A stretch of 64,000 bases of DNA, taken from assembly GCF_025813715.1 (NCBI RefSeq), contig NZ_CP107532.1, positions 2,930,001 through 2,994,000 on the forward strand, read 5' to 3'. This document shows positions 38,792 through 47,116 of this stretch, in pieces (within the stretch, counting starts at the first letter, position 1; every line of letters begins with the position of its first letter). The notes below the pieces were generated by a model that saw only the letters and a program-made list of their open reading frames with translations, made no database searches and was not told where the DNA came from. A program made the translations under genes and the position numbers. The DNA comes from Methylobacterium sp. FF17 (GTDB lineage: Bacteria; Pseudomonadota; Alphaproteobacteria; Rhizobiales; Beijerinckiaceae).

Positions 38792-39789
38792 GCGGATCGG
38801 GCACGCGAATCGGTGTCGTCGGCGGCGGTGCCTGGGGCACGGCGCTCGCCAATGCGGCGGCGGCGGCGGGGCACGACGTCACCCTGTGGCTGCGCGATCC
38901 GGAGGCGGCTGCGCGCCTGGAGGCGACCCGCGAGAACGCCCACTACCTGCCCGGCGTGCCGCTGCACCGGCGCATCGCCGCGACGGCGCGCGCCGAGGAT
39001 CTGGGGCGCGGCGATGTCGTCCTGATGGTGGTGCCGGCCCAGACCCTGCGCGGGGTTCTCACCGACCTCGCCCCCGCCTTCGCGCCCGGGGCGGCCATCG
39101 TGCTCTGCGCCAAGGGGATCGAGCGCGGCAGCGACGCCTTCATGAGCGAGGTCGCGGCCGGGCGGCTCGGCGCGGGGGCTCCGGTGGCGGTCCTGTCCGG
39201 CCCGAGCTTCGCGGCGGATGTCGCCCGCAACCTGCCCACGGCCGTGACCCTCGCGGCCCACGATTCCGGCCTCGCCGCGCGCCTGTCCGGTACCCTCTCG
39301 GGGCCGACGCTCCGGGTCTATCACACCGACGACGTGCGCGGCGTCGAGATCGGTGGCGCGGGCAAGAACGTGCTCGCCATCGCCTCGGGCATCGTGGCCG
39401 GGCGCGGCCTCGGCGAGAGCGCGCGCGCCGCCCTGATCGCCCGGGCGTTCGCCGAACTCATGCGATTCGCCCGCGCCTTCGGCGGGCGGCCCGAGACCCT
39501 GATGGGATTGTCGGGCCTCGGCGACCTCGTGCTCACCGCCTCCTCGCCGCAATCGCGCAACTTCGCCTTCGGCGAGCGCCTCGGGGCCGGGGCCTCGCCC
39601 GAGGAGGCCGCCGGCGGCAAGCTCGCGGAGGGCGCCTTCACGGCGGCCGCGCTGGTGGACCTTGCCCGCGCCCGGAACGTTGAGATGCCGGTGGCGGAGG
39701 CGGTGGCCGCCATCGTCTCCGGCGGCGCGAGCGTCGACGCCGTCATCGCCGCGCTCCTCGCGCGGCCGCTGCGTGGGGAAGCCGAGTGA
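38788..39789 (+). CDS. gpsA: NAD(P)-dependent glycerol-3-phosphate dehydrogenase
   Basis: GpsA reduces dihydroxyacetone phosphate to sn-glycerol-3-phosphate for phospholipid synthesis. The 333-residue protein has the N-terminal dinucleotide loop GVVGGGAWGTALAN (8-21), VLSGPSFAADVA (about 136-147), the catalytic-lysine region EIGGAGKNVLAIASG (about 188-202) and MGLSGLGDLVLT (about 238-249). The start overlaps the GNAT stop (ATGA), and its own stop overlaps the next start (GTGA), so the three genes form one coupled set with tsaD. Confidence 0.96.
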   Translation: MSGSGTRIGVVGGGAWGTALANAAAAAGHDVTLWLRDPEAAARLEATRENAHYLPGVPLHRRIAATARAEDLGRGDVVLMVVPAQTLRGVLTDLAPAFAPGAAIVLCAKGIERGSDAFMSEVAAGRLGAGAPVAVLSGPSFAADVARNLPTAVTLAAHDSGLAARLSGTLSGPTLRVYHTDDVRGVEIGGAGKNVLAIASGIVAGRGLGESARAALIARAFAELMRFARAFGGRPETLMGLSGLGDLVLTASSPQSRNFAFGERLGAGASPEEAAGGKLAEGAFTAAALVDLARARNVEMPVAEAVAAIVSGGASVDAVIAALLARPLRGEAE

Positions 39790-40250
39790 GCCTTCATCCT
39801 GTCCAGGCCTTCCTCGCCGGCACCGGCCCCGATGGCGCCGGGCGCTTCCTGCGGGAGGTCCTCGCTTTCGACGACGCCCATATCGAGGGCGTGCACGACT
39901 TCATCCAGTGGTGCTTTCCCCTGCACGAGGCGAGCCTCGCCGTGCCCGGCGCTCCCGTGCTCGCCCGCGCCGAGGCGGAGGCGATCCGCCAGGACCCCGC
40001 CGCGCTGTCGGGCCTGCGCGCCGCGCTCGGCCGGATGACCCGGTTCTATGCCGAGACCGGGGGCTGGCTGCGCAGCCACGACCACAACCACCTGCGCATC
40101 ACCCGCATCCTCTCGGCGGTGGCCGACCTCCTCGGCGCGGAGGCGGCGGGCGAGTTCCACGCCTTCGTCACCGCGCGCAACGCCGCGGCCGGCGCCCCGA
40201 TCAACGACGCGAGCCTGCGCTACTGGGACGCCGCGCTGAACCGGGCCTGA
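39786..40250 (+). CDS. Opioid-growth-factor-receptor-like (OGFr_N) domain protein
   Basis: A 154-residue soluble protein. The centre, FDDAHIEGVHDFIQWCFPL at about 28-46 followed by PVLARAEAE, is the signature of the OGFr conserved region, first known from vertebrates but present in many bacteria with no established role. The C-terminal part (HDHNHLRITRILSAVADLL, about 98-116) is helical. The GTG start at 39786 lies in the stop of gpsA, so it is translated with it. In other alphaproteobacteria a small YCII-like gene often stands at this point; here an OGFr-like gene takes its place. Confidence 0.75.
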   Translation: MSLHPVQAFLAGTGPDGAGRFLREVLAFDDAHIEGVHDFIQWCFPLHEASLAVPGAPVLARAEAEAIRQDPAALSGLRAALGRMTRFYAETGGWLRSHDHNHLRITRILSAVADLLGAEAAGEFHAFVTARNAAAGAPINDASLRYWDAALNRA

Positions 40251-40298
40251 CGGCCACGCTTCCACGATGCTAGAGACCCGGCGTCTCTGGAGAAGCGC

Positions 40299-40718
40299 AT
40301 GGCCCACTGGCTCTACAAATCCGAGCCCTCGACCTGGTCCTGGGAACAGCAGGTGGCGGCGGGAGCCGCCGGCACGCACTGGAACGGTGTGCGCAACCAC
40401 GTCGCCAAGAAGCACCTCATGGCGATGGAGGTGGGAGAGCAGGGGTTCTTCTACCACTCGAACGAGGGCAAGGCGGTGGTGGGCATCGTCGAGGTCATCC
40501 GGCCCTACTATCCGGACGATTCCGATCCCACCGGCCGCTTCGGCATGGTGGACCTGCGCGCCGTCGCGGCCCTGGCCCGCCCCGTCACCCTGGAGGCGAT
40601 CAAGGCCGAGCCTCGCCTCGCCACGATGGTGCTCGCCAACAATTCCCGGCTCTCGGTCCAGCCCGTGACGGAGGCGGAATGGGCGATCGTCCGGGCGATG
40701 GGCGGTCTCGACGCGTAA
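40299..40718 (+). CDS. EVE domain-containing protein (thymocyte nuclear protein 1-like)
   Basis: The 139-residue protein opens MAHWLYKSEPSTWSWEQQ and continues with HWNGVRNHVAKKHL (38-51), the hallmark of EVE domains. EVE is a PUA-like fold that reads modified bases in DNA or RNA. Stand-alone copies are common in alphaproteobacteria beside gpsA, as here, and may act on modified tRNA, which would suit the tsaD link, but this is inference. It lies 48 bp after the OGFr-like gene and is convergent with the response regulator. Confidence 0.92.
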   Translation: MAHWLYKSEPSTWSWEQQVAAGAAGTHWNGVRNHVAKKHLMAMEVGEQGFFYHSNEGKAVVGIVEVIRPYYPDDSDPTGRFGMVDLRAVAALARPVTLEAIKAEPRLATMVLANNSRLSVQPVTEAEWAIVRAMGGLDA

Positions 40719-40747
40719 GAGCGGGTCGCGCGGCGCGGCGACTCGCC

Positions 40748-41407
40748 TCAGCCCTGCCGCTGGGCCTGCGTCACCGCCACGTGGATGAGTTCGGCGAGCG
40801 TGCGCACGCCGAGCTTCTGGCGCATCAGCGAGCAGGCGTTGGTGACGGTCTTGTAGCTCACCGACAGGTCGCTCGCGATCGTGCTGTAGGACTTGCCCTG
40901 GGCGAGCCGCTGCAGGATCTGCAACTCGCGCGGGGTCAGCTGCGTCTCGGGCGTGCGCTTCGGGTCGGTGCGCAGCATCGCGACCTCGGTGGCCAGGCGC
41001 CGGTCGAGATAGGGCTGGCCGGCGCGCACGCGCTCGAACGCCTCGAACAGCTCGCCCGAGGCATGGTCCTTGAGCACGTAGCCGAGCGCCCCCGCCTCCA
41101 GCGCCCGCGACACGATCACCGGGTCGTTGTGCATGCTGAACACGAGGATCCGCGCGGCCGGGTTCACGCCGCGCATGCGCCGGATCAGGTTCAGGCCGGC
41201 GAGCCCGCTGCCCTGGAAGGTGAGGTCGCAGATCACCGTCGCGGGCTTGAGGCGCAGGAAGCTGCGATACCCCGCCACCACGCTGGTGGCCTCCGCGATC
41301 CGGTCGATCCCCGCATCCTCGAGCACCCGGCGGCACCCTTGGAGCACGATGGGATGGTCGTCGATGACGAGGGCAGGCGCCTGGGTGGTCGGGGCGATCG
41401 CGTTCAT
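40748..41407 (-). CDS. NarL/LuxR-family response regulator
   Basis: The 219-residue regulator has a receiver domain (acidic pair D16-D17, phospho-acceptor D61 in VICDLTFQG, lysine in GYVLKDHA) and a C-terminal LuxR-type helix-turn-helix (LTPRELQILQRLAQGKSYST, then SVSYKTVTNACSLMRQKLGV). It should bind DNA as a dimer when phosphorylated by the kinase just upstream, with which it overlaps by four bases (ATGA). Target genes are not evident; the nearest candidate is the divergent unknown gene at 42985. Confidence 0.92.
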   Translation of the reverse strand: MNAIAPTTQAPALVIDDHPIVLQGCRRVLEDAGIDRIAEATSVVAGYRSFLRLKPATVICDLTFQGSGLAGLNLIRRMRGVNPAARILVFSMHNDPVIVSRALEAGALGYVLKDHASGELFEAFERVRAGQPYLDRRLATEVAMLRTDPKRTPETQLTPRELQILQRLAQGKSYSTIASDLSVSYKTVTNACSLMRQKLGVRTLAELIHVAVTQAQRQG

Positions 41408-42870
41408 GCCGTTGGGATCGAGCTCGTGTCCACGTCCTGCTCGCGGTCGAGCGGGATCCTGATCCGGACAACCGCGCCGGGCTGCCCGTTGTCAAGCCCG
41501 AAGCTTCCGCCCAGCGCCTCCACGCGCTCGCGCATCCCCGATAGGCCAAGGCCGAGCCCGTGCTCCGCCGGTACGCCGGCCCCGTCGTCCCGGATGGCGA
41601 TTCGCAGCGCCCGCCCATGCGGCGCGGCCGGATCAGCCACGTCCTCGGCCCGCACCGTGACGTTCGCGGCGCGGCCGTGCCGCACCGCGTTGGTCATGCT
41701 CTCTTGGATGCAGCGGAACACCGTAAGGTCGGTGACGTCGCCGTAGCCCCGGGCCAGACCCTCGAAGCTTCCGGCGAAGCGCGTCCCCGCGTGCCGCCGG
41801 CGAAAATCGCGCAGCAGGAGGTCGAGGCATTCGCTCAACGGCACCTGGCCAAGGGCGTGCGGGCGCAGGCGGTTCAGGAGGTCGCGGTTCTGGACCTGAA
41901 CCTGCCCGACGATGTCGGTGATCTCCTGGGCACGCAGCTTCAGGCGCGCCCGGTCCGGGGGCGCCTCGGCCTCGGCCATGCGGATCACCGAGGCCGCGTT
42001 GGCCTCGAGGGCGAAGAGGCAGGGGCCGAATTCGTCGTGAAGTTCCAGCGCCGTGCGGCGGCGCTCGTCGTCCTGGGCGCTGAGGAGCTGGCGATTGAGG
42101 CGCCCGTTCGCGGCCCGCGTCTCGGCGAGCGCCTGCGCCAGGCTGTTGAAGCGTTCGGCGATGGCCGCGAGTTCCCGCGAGGCCGGCGGGTCGAGGCGTG
42201 CGGTGTAATCCGCCCGCTCCAGCTGCGTGAGCCCGTCGGCGAGGCGGGTCAGCGGCGCCAGGACCCGGCCGAAGGCGACGCTGAGGGCGGCCAGCAAGCC
42301 GAGGCCGAGGCAGAGGTTGGTCAGCGAGAGCGAGACCGCGTAGCCCCAGACCTCGTCGATCTCGTCCCGGGGCTGGGTGGTGATGCGGGCGGTGCCGATC
42401 CGCTGTCCCTGCGCGACGATCGCCAGGTCGTGCTCGCGGATCGGCGGCGCGATCAGGGCCGCGAACCAGTCCGGCGAGGCGTGCTGGTCGCGCCGGACCC
42501 GGCCGAGGCCGCCCGCCACGACCGCGCCGGTGGCATCCAGCACCGTGACGCGGACGTGCCGGAGGTCGTGGATGCGCAGGTTCACGGTCTGGAGGATGCC
42601 GGCGGGCGAGCCGCTCTGCGCGAGGTCGATGGTGTCGGTGACCAGGAGCTCGACATTCGTCATCGCCGCCTGCATCTCGACCTGGACGGCGGTGCGGGCA
42701 TTCAGCACCACCACGGCACAGGACAGCAGGGCGGCCAGGGCTTCGATGGCGAGGACGAGGGCGATCATCCGCGTGCGGGTGGACCAGGCGGACCCATCCA
42801 GCCAGGGCGCGCGGCGCGTCGATTCCCGTCGGTCGGGGCGCGGGGCCGGGGAGGCGTCGGTCTGCGGCAT
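41404..42870 (-). CDS. NarX-type (HisKA_3) sensor histidine kinase
   Basis: A 488-residue membrane kinase. It has a transmembrane helix at about 36-58, an extracytoplasmic sensor of about 130 residues, a second helix at about 190-210, a HAMP segment, and a HisKA_3 dimerisation domain with H278 in ALELHDEFG, where most relatives have HDxLG. The ATPase part is seen in IQESMTNAVRHG and GLGLSGMRERV. ATG 42870 begins a Pro/Arg-rich cytosolic lead. Stop and start of the pair overlap, so kinase and regulator are made together. The signal is unknown; the sensor shows no nitrate P-box. Confidence 0.9.
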   Translation of the reverse strand: MPQTDASPAPRPDRRESTRRAPWLDGSAWSTRTRMIALVLAIEALAALLSCAVVVLNARTAVQVEMQAAMTNVELLVTDTIDLAQSGSPAGILQTVNLRIHDLRHVRVTVLDATGAVVAGGLGRVRRDQHASPDWFAALIAPPIREHDLAIVAQGQRIGTARITTQPRDEIDEVWGYAVSLSLTNLCLGLGLLAALSVAFGRVLAPLTRLADGLTQLERADYTARLDPPASRELAAIAERFNSLAQALAETRAANGRLNRQLLSAQDDERRRTALELHDEFGPCLFALEANAASVIRMAEAEAPPDRARLKLRAQEITDIVGQVQVQNRDLLNRLRPHALGQVPLSECLDLLLRDFRRRHAGTRFAGSFEGLARGYGDVTDLTVFRCIQESMTNAVRHGRAANVTVRAEDVADPAAPHGRALRIAIRDDGAGVPAEHGLGLGLSGMRERVEALGGSFGLDNGQPGAVVRIRIPLDREQDVDTSSIPTA

Positions 42871-42984
42871 CGGGCCTGAGGGGGCTGGCGGGGCGGCGAC
42901 GTGCCGCCTGCGGGCCGCTTCTACGCGAACCGATGGCCGAAGCCATCGGGCGGCTCCGGCCGGCGGCGCGGTCGGATCCGGGCG

Positions 42985-43890
42985 GTGACGGAGGCCGTCC
43001 GGTCCCTGATCGCGCAGGGGCTCGCCGACCCGGAGGCGACCTGGAGCCTCGGTGGCTTCGGCGCCCTGGCCACGTTCGCCCGGACCCCCGATGAGCCCGT
43101 GACGTGGTTGGGGACCGAGGGGACGGGCCTCGTCACGCCGCGCGGCGGGATCGCGCTTCGCGCGGCGCAGGCGATTCCCGTCGCCTACGAAACCGCTTTC
43201 TCGGGCGGCTGGAGCCACGCCGTGGCCCTGTGCCTGCGGCTCCAGCATGGCCCGCGCCCGGGCCACGGCGTCGTGACCGAGGCCGGTCCGGATACGGACG
43301 CCCTGCGCCCTGCGAATGTTGGGGATAACCTGTTCGATCTCGGTCTCGACCTGCCCCAGGGCCGCATTGCCCTGCGCACCGGCGATCCACATCCGTTGGA
43401 GATCCTGCGGTCTTGGCTGGGCCGCGATGCCCTCGGTTCCGGCAGCCCGATCGCAGGTCTCGTCGCGAGATCGGCCGTCGACCTCGTCGTAACGAGCCCG
43501 CTCGGGCGTATCGAGGTGTTCGCGGGGGCGGGGGGACCGGGCCCGCGCGGGTTCCTCGTGCCGCGCCTGCTCGCCCTCGGGCGAACCCATGCGGCGACCG
43601 CACCGATCCCCGAGGGCCTCGTACCCGTGGCGAGCTTGAACCCGGCCCATCCCTGCCGGGACGGCGTCCTGCTTCCGCCCGCCTTCGACGGGGCCCGCCA
43701 TGCCGCGTTCCAGGCTCTGCTCACCCGGTGGGGGCCCCCGGACCTCGTCGCCCTCAAGGCGCGCCTGGTCGCGGGGACGGCGCAGGAGGGTGATTCGGCG
43801 ACGCGGCGCATGCGGAACGTCGCGCGGGTGGTGCGGGCGCAGGCCGAGGCGATGGCGACTGGCCCGAATCACGACGCTGGTAAGTCGTGA
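42985..43890 (+). CDS. Conserved-looking hypothetical protein, 301 residues
   Basis: A soluble protein without signal or membrane segment. Distinct stretches are SLGGFGALATFAR (about 21-33), VAYETAFSGGWSHAVALCL (about 72-90), GDNLFDLGLDL and RTHAATAPIPEGLVPVASLNPAHPC (about 202-226). The latter, with two histidines and a cysteine, could be a metal or active site, but I cannot place the family with certainty; I believe similar proteins occur across Methylobacterium. GTG 42985 is chosen over 42901, because the earlier residues are Arg/Gly-rich and shadow-like. It is divergent from the two-component pair across 114 bp. Confidence 0.75.
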   Translation: MTEAVRSLIAQGLADPEATWSLGGFGALATFARTPDEPVTWLGTEGTGLVTPRGGIALRAAQAIPVAYETAFSGGWSHAVALCLRLQHGPRPGHGVVTEAGPDTDALRPANVGDNLFDLGLDLPQGRIALRTGDPHPLEILRSWLGRDALGSGSPIAGLVARSAVDLVVTSPLGRIEVFAGAGGPGPRGFLVPRLLALGRTHAATAPIPEGLVPVASLNPAHPCRDGVLLPPAFDGARHAAFQALLTRWGPPDLVALKARLVAGTAQEGDSATRRMRNVARVVRAQAEAMATGPNHDAGKS

Positions 43891-43983
43891 CCGGATACGC
43901 GCCGTTAAACCTGTGGCGTTTATTCAGATTCGTCCACCGCTACTGCCTGCCGTGATCAACAGGGGCGTTAAGGACATCTTCAT

Positions 43984-43998
43984 GCCCCATTGCGGGGC
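43984..43998 (+). terminator. Short hairpin downstream of the 42985 gene
   Basis: GCCCC-ATTGC-GGGGC followed by CTTTCTCG, 94 bp after the stop. The 221-bp interval around it is notably richer in A and T than the neighbouring genes and holds no coding frame that I can support; it must also hold the promoter of the 44112 gene. Confidence 0.4.
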
Positions 43999-44111
43999 CT
44001 TTCTCGTTACACGCAGGCGCCGACCGGACGGTGGCGTCGCACGGCCCGGGTCCGGGCTTTGCAGCGTGATCGGCCGGCAACGGTCAATCCAAGCGGTTTC
44101 AAGCGTTCGAG

Positions 44112-45065
44112 ATGTCTCAACCGATGATGCCCGTGACGATCGACCCCTCCGAGACCCGGCGCCCGGCGCCGCCGGTGGCACGCCCGCCCCGCGCCGGCCT
44201 GCGCCCCGTCCTCCTCTCAGGCCTCGGCGTGCTGGGGCTCGCGGGCTTCACCGCCCTGGCCTCCTCCGTGCTCGGCGGCCTCGCCGGCCCGCAATTCGTG
44301 CGACCGACGCTCAAGAGCGCGGCGTCGACGCAATCGGCGTCCGACTGGCCCGACCTCCGGGACGGCGTCCCGGCCCTGGCCCCGGTCAAGCCCGTGACCG
44401 ACAGGGCTCTCGCCAAACCCATTTCCGAAACCGTCTCCGCCACGGCCGAGCCCGACAGGACGGTGGCCGCGACGGCTTCGACCGCGCGACCCTCCCCTGC
44501 GATGCCTCTCGCCGCGATGCCCGTACCTCCGGCGCCCCCGGCTCCCGTGGTCGCCTCGTCGCCGGCCGCCACCCCGGCCGCTCTGACGCAAGCCGCGAAG
44601 CCGGCCGAGGCCGCGGCTGCGCCGAAGCCCGCGCGTCTTCCGCCGATCGAGAACGCCACGGTCCTGCCGCCGGCCCGCCCCGCTTCGCTGGTGCCGGCCA
44701 CCCGCACGGCCACCCTGGTCGCCCCGTCACCCGCCGAGACGACCCGCTCGCGCGCCACGCCCGGCACCTTCACCGCCCTGCCGCCGGAGCCGGAGGCTTC
44801 CAAGCGGAAAACCGTCGTGACGGCGCCGCAGCCCACGATCAAGCCCCCGGCGGCGCAGGCTGCCAAGCCCGCGCACGCCGCCAAGCCCCCCGTGCCGAAG
44901 GTCGCTTCCGCCACCGCGCCGGAGCCGCCGGCCGCGGAGGCCGAGCCCGAGCATACGGAGGTGTTCGGCCTCAAGGTGCCGTCGCTGGCGCCCGCCGGGC
45001 GCAAGCTCGCCGAAGGGGTCGAAGCCCTCGGCAACGCCGTGAAGAGTTTCCCCGACCGCTTCTGA
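44112..45065 (+). CDS. Hypothetical Pro/Ala-rich membrane-anchored protein
   Basis: The 317-residue protein has a short cytosolic lead, a single transmembrane helix at about 31-52 (LLSGLGVLGLAGFTALASSV) and a long, low-complexity periplasmic part rich in Pro, Ala, Thr and Lys (about 75-285). It ends in a short ordered-looking end EVFGLKVPSLAPAGRKLAEG (about 282-301). The shape is that of a cell-envelope linker protein. I recognise no domain. It is convergent with the DEAD-box helicase gene and shares a strong terminator with it. Confidence 0.7.
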   Translation: MSQPMMPVTIDPSETRRPAPPVARPPRAGLRPVLLSGLGVLGLAGFTALASSVLGGLAGPQFVRPTLKSAASTQSASDWPDLRDGVPALAPVKPVTDRALAKPISETVSATAEPDRTVAATASTARPSPAMPLAAMPVPPAPPAPVVASSPAATPAALTQAAKPAEAAAAPKPARLPPIENATVLPPARPASLVPATRTATLVAPSPAETTRSRATPGTFTALPPEPEASKRKTVVTAPQPTIKPPAAQAAKPAHAAKPPVPKVASATAPEPPAAEAEPEHTEVFGLKVPSLAPAGRKLAEGVEALGNAVKSFPDRF

Positions 45066-45093
45066 GAGCGGGCGCCCCTGGGGCGCCCGGCTC
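45066..45093. terminator. Bidirectional terminator between the 44112 gene and the helicase gene
   Basis: GGGCGCCC at 45070-45077 pairs with the same self-complementary octamer at 45081-45088 around a 3-base loop. The flanks GAGC and GGCTC extend the stem with one bulge. It fills the 33-bp gap between two convergent genes. Confidence 0.65.
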
Positions 45094-45098
45094 CCGCC

Positions 45099-46814
45099 TC
45101 ACTTCGCCCGGGTGGTCCGGGGCTTCTTCGTGATCTCGCGCTCGTGGCGCGCGCCGCGCGGGCTCTTGAAGCCCTTCGGCCCCTTCTCCTCGCGGCCCGG
45201 CTCGTCATCGAGCAGCGGCTCCACCTGGATTTCCGGCGAGCCGTTCTTGGCGAAGGTCTGGGCGAAGCGCGAAGCCGCGCCGCCGCGCACCTCGAACTTG
45301 GTCTCCCGATCGAAGATGCGGATCGCGCCGATCTCCTGACGGCCGATATTGCCGCGCCGGGTCAGCATGGGCAGCAGACGCCGGGGATCGGCGTTGTCGC
45401 GCCGGCCGAGGTTGAGCCGGAACCACACGGCCGGACCCTGGGCGTCGATCCGGTCCGCGTCGGCCGGGTCGTAGACCGGGCGCGTCTTGCGCTCGGGGCC
45501 GGCACCCGGATCGGTGACGTCCTCGGGGGCGGGCAGACGCGAGCGATAGATGCGGGCGAGCGCGGCGGCGAGTTCCTGGGGCGTACGCTGCGCCATCAGG
45601 GTCTCGGCCATGGCGACGTCTTCCTCGGCGGGTTCCTCGGTGAAGATCGGGTCCTGCCACATGCGTTCGCCGTCGAGGCGGCGGATCTCGTCGGCGGTGG
45701 GCGGTCCGGCCCACTCGAACGAGACCTTGGCGATCATCAGCATCTGCTCGGCCCGGCGCCGCTTGGAGGCCGGAATCAGCAGGAGGCTGGTGCCCTTGCG
45801 CCCCGCGCGGCCGGTCCGGCCGGAGCGGTGCTGCAGCACCTCCGCGTCGTGCGGCAGGTCGGCGTGGATGACGAGGCTCACGGTCGGCAGGTCGATGCCG
45901 CGTGCGGCGACGTCGGTGGCGACGCAGACCTTCGCCCGCCCGTCGCGGAGCGCCTGGAGGGCGGCGTTGCGCTCGCCCTGGCCGAGTTCGCCCGAGAGCG
46001 CCACGGCCGAGAAGCCGCGCTCGGTCAGCACGGCCTGGAGGTGGCGCACGGCGTTGCGGGTGTTGCAGAAGATGATCGCGGTCGGCGCGTCCATGAAGCG
46101 CAGGGTGTTGACCACCACGTGCTCCAGTTCGCGGGGCACCACGCGGATCGCCTTGTAGGTGATGTCCGAGTGGCCGCGCTCCTGGCCCTTCACGGCGATG
46201 CGCAGGGCATCGTTCTGGTAGCGCTCGGCGAGCGTCGCGATGGCCTTAGGCAGAGTGGCCGAGAACAGCAGCGTGCGCCGCTCCTTCGGGGTCACCGACA
46301 GGATGAACTCGAGGTCTTCGCGAAAGCCGAGATCCAGCATCTCGTCGGCCTCGTCGAGGACGACGGCGCGAAGATCCTGCGTCGCGAGGTTGCGGCGTTC
46401 CAGGTGGTCGCGCAGGCGTCCCGGCGTGCCGACGACGATGTGGGCGCCGTCGTTGAGCTGGCGGCTCTCGCGGCGCGGGTCCATGCCGCCGACGCACGAG
46501 ATCACGCGGGCGCCGGTCTCGGCATAGAGCCAGGCGAGTTCGCGCTCGACCTGGAGCGCGAGTTCGCGCGTCGGCGCGATCACGAGGGCGAGCGGCGCGC
46601 CGGCCGGGCCGAAGCGCTCGGCTCCGTCGAGCAGGGTCTCGGCGAAGGCGAGGCCGTACGCCACCGTCTTGCCGGAGCCGGTCTGGGCCGAGACGAGGAG
46701 GTCGCGCCCCTGCGCGGCCGCCTCGATGACGGCGCTCTGGACGGGTGTCGGATCTTCATAGTCGCGCGCGGTCAGCGCTCGGGCGAGCGGGGCCGGCAGG
46801 GTCGGGAAGGGCAC
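45099..46814 (-). CDS. DEAD-box ATP-dependent RNA helicase with DbpA-type RNA-binding domain
   Basis: The 571-residue protein has all helicase motifs: AQTGSGKT (43-50), PTRELA (81-86), DEAD (154-157), SAT, and HRSGRTGRAG. A C-terminal domain of about 75 residues (WFRLNLGRRDNADPRRLLPM, about 448-467, then IGAIRIFDRETKFEV) matches the DbpA RNA-binding fold, followed by a Lys/Arg-rich tail. Such DeaD/CsdA-like enzymes act in ribosome assembly and mRNA turnover, often in the cold. The start is GTG at 46814. The 302-bp upstream interval would allow a long leader, a common site of cold control; that is inference. Confidence 0.93.
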   Translation of the reverse strand: MPFPTLPAPLARALTARDYEDPTPVQSAVIEAAAQGRDLLVSAQTGSGKTVAYGLAFAETLLDGAERFGPAGAPLALVIAPTRELALQVERELAWLYAETGARVISCVGGMDPRRESRQLNDGAHIVVGTPGRLRDHLERRNLATQDLRAVVLDEADEMLDLGFREDLEFILSVTPKERRTLLFSATLPKAIATLAERYQNDALRIAVKGQERGHSDITYKAIRVVPRELEHVVVNTLRFMDAPTAIIFCNTRNAVRHLQAVLTERGFSAVALSGELGQGERNAALQALRDGRAKVCVATDVAARGIDLPTVSLVIHADLPHDAEVLQHRSGRTGRAGRKGTSLLLIPASKRRRAEQMLMIAKVSFEWAGPPTADEIRRLDGERMWQDPIFTEEPAEEDVAMAETLMAQRTPQELAAALARIYRSRLPAPEDVTDPGAGPERKTRPVYDPADADRIDAQGPAVWFRLNLGRRDNADPRRLLPMLTRRGNIGRQEIGAIRIFDRETKFEVRGGAASRFAQTFAKNGSPEIQVEPLLDDEPGREEKGPKGFKSPRGARHEREITKKPRTTRAK

Positions 46815-47116
46815 GGTGACGGAAGCCTTAGCGGGCCAGCAGGCCAGGAACCCGCCGGAGAGGGGCGCATGGGCGCGAACCCTCCGATTCGACGGAATTC
46901 CGGCCTCGAACGGTTACGGATGCGTCCGCTTGTAGCCGGAACGGCGGCGCAGCGCCATGACCGTCCGTGCATGCGCGCCCCTCGTGGAATGGGCGCGCCC
47001 ACAGGGAAGTGGGGCGCACGGGCTGTGCTGACGGCAAAGCTGCGCCACTTAGGGATGCGGCGCCGCCTCACCCCTCGCGGGGACGGTTGTGCGCGATCCC
47101 GCGAAACGCAAGGTGA
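46815..47116. other. Divergent intergenic region between helicase and antiporter genes
   Basis: No supported coding frame; the minus-strand frame at 46828-47037 has shadow composition and no ribosome site. A small hairpin CCCC-TCGC-GGGG at about 47072-47083 lies just ahead of the antiporter start. Promoters for both genes must be here, but none stands out. Confidence 0.4.

Noticed and set aside
46828..47037. A 69-codon minus-strand frame between the helicase and antiporter genes
   Set aside because: No ribosome site and composition like other shadow frames.
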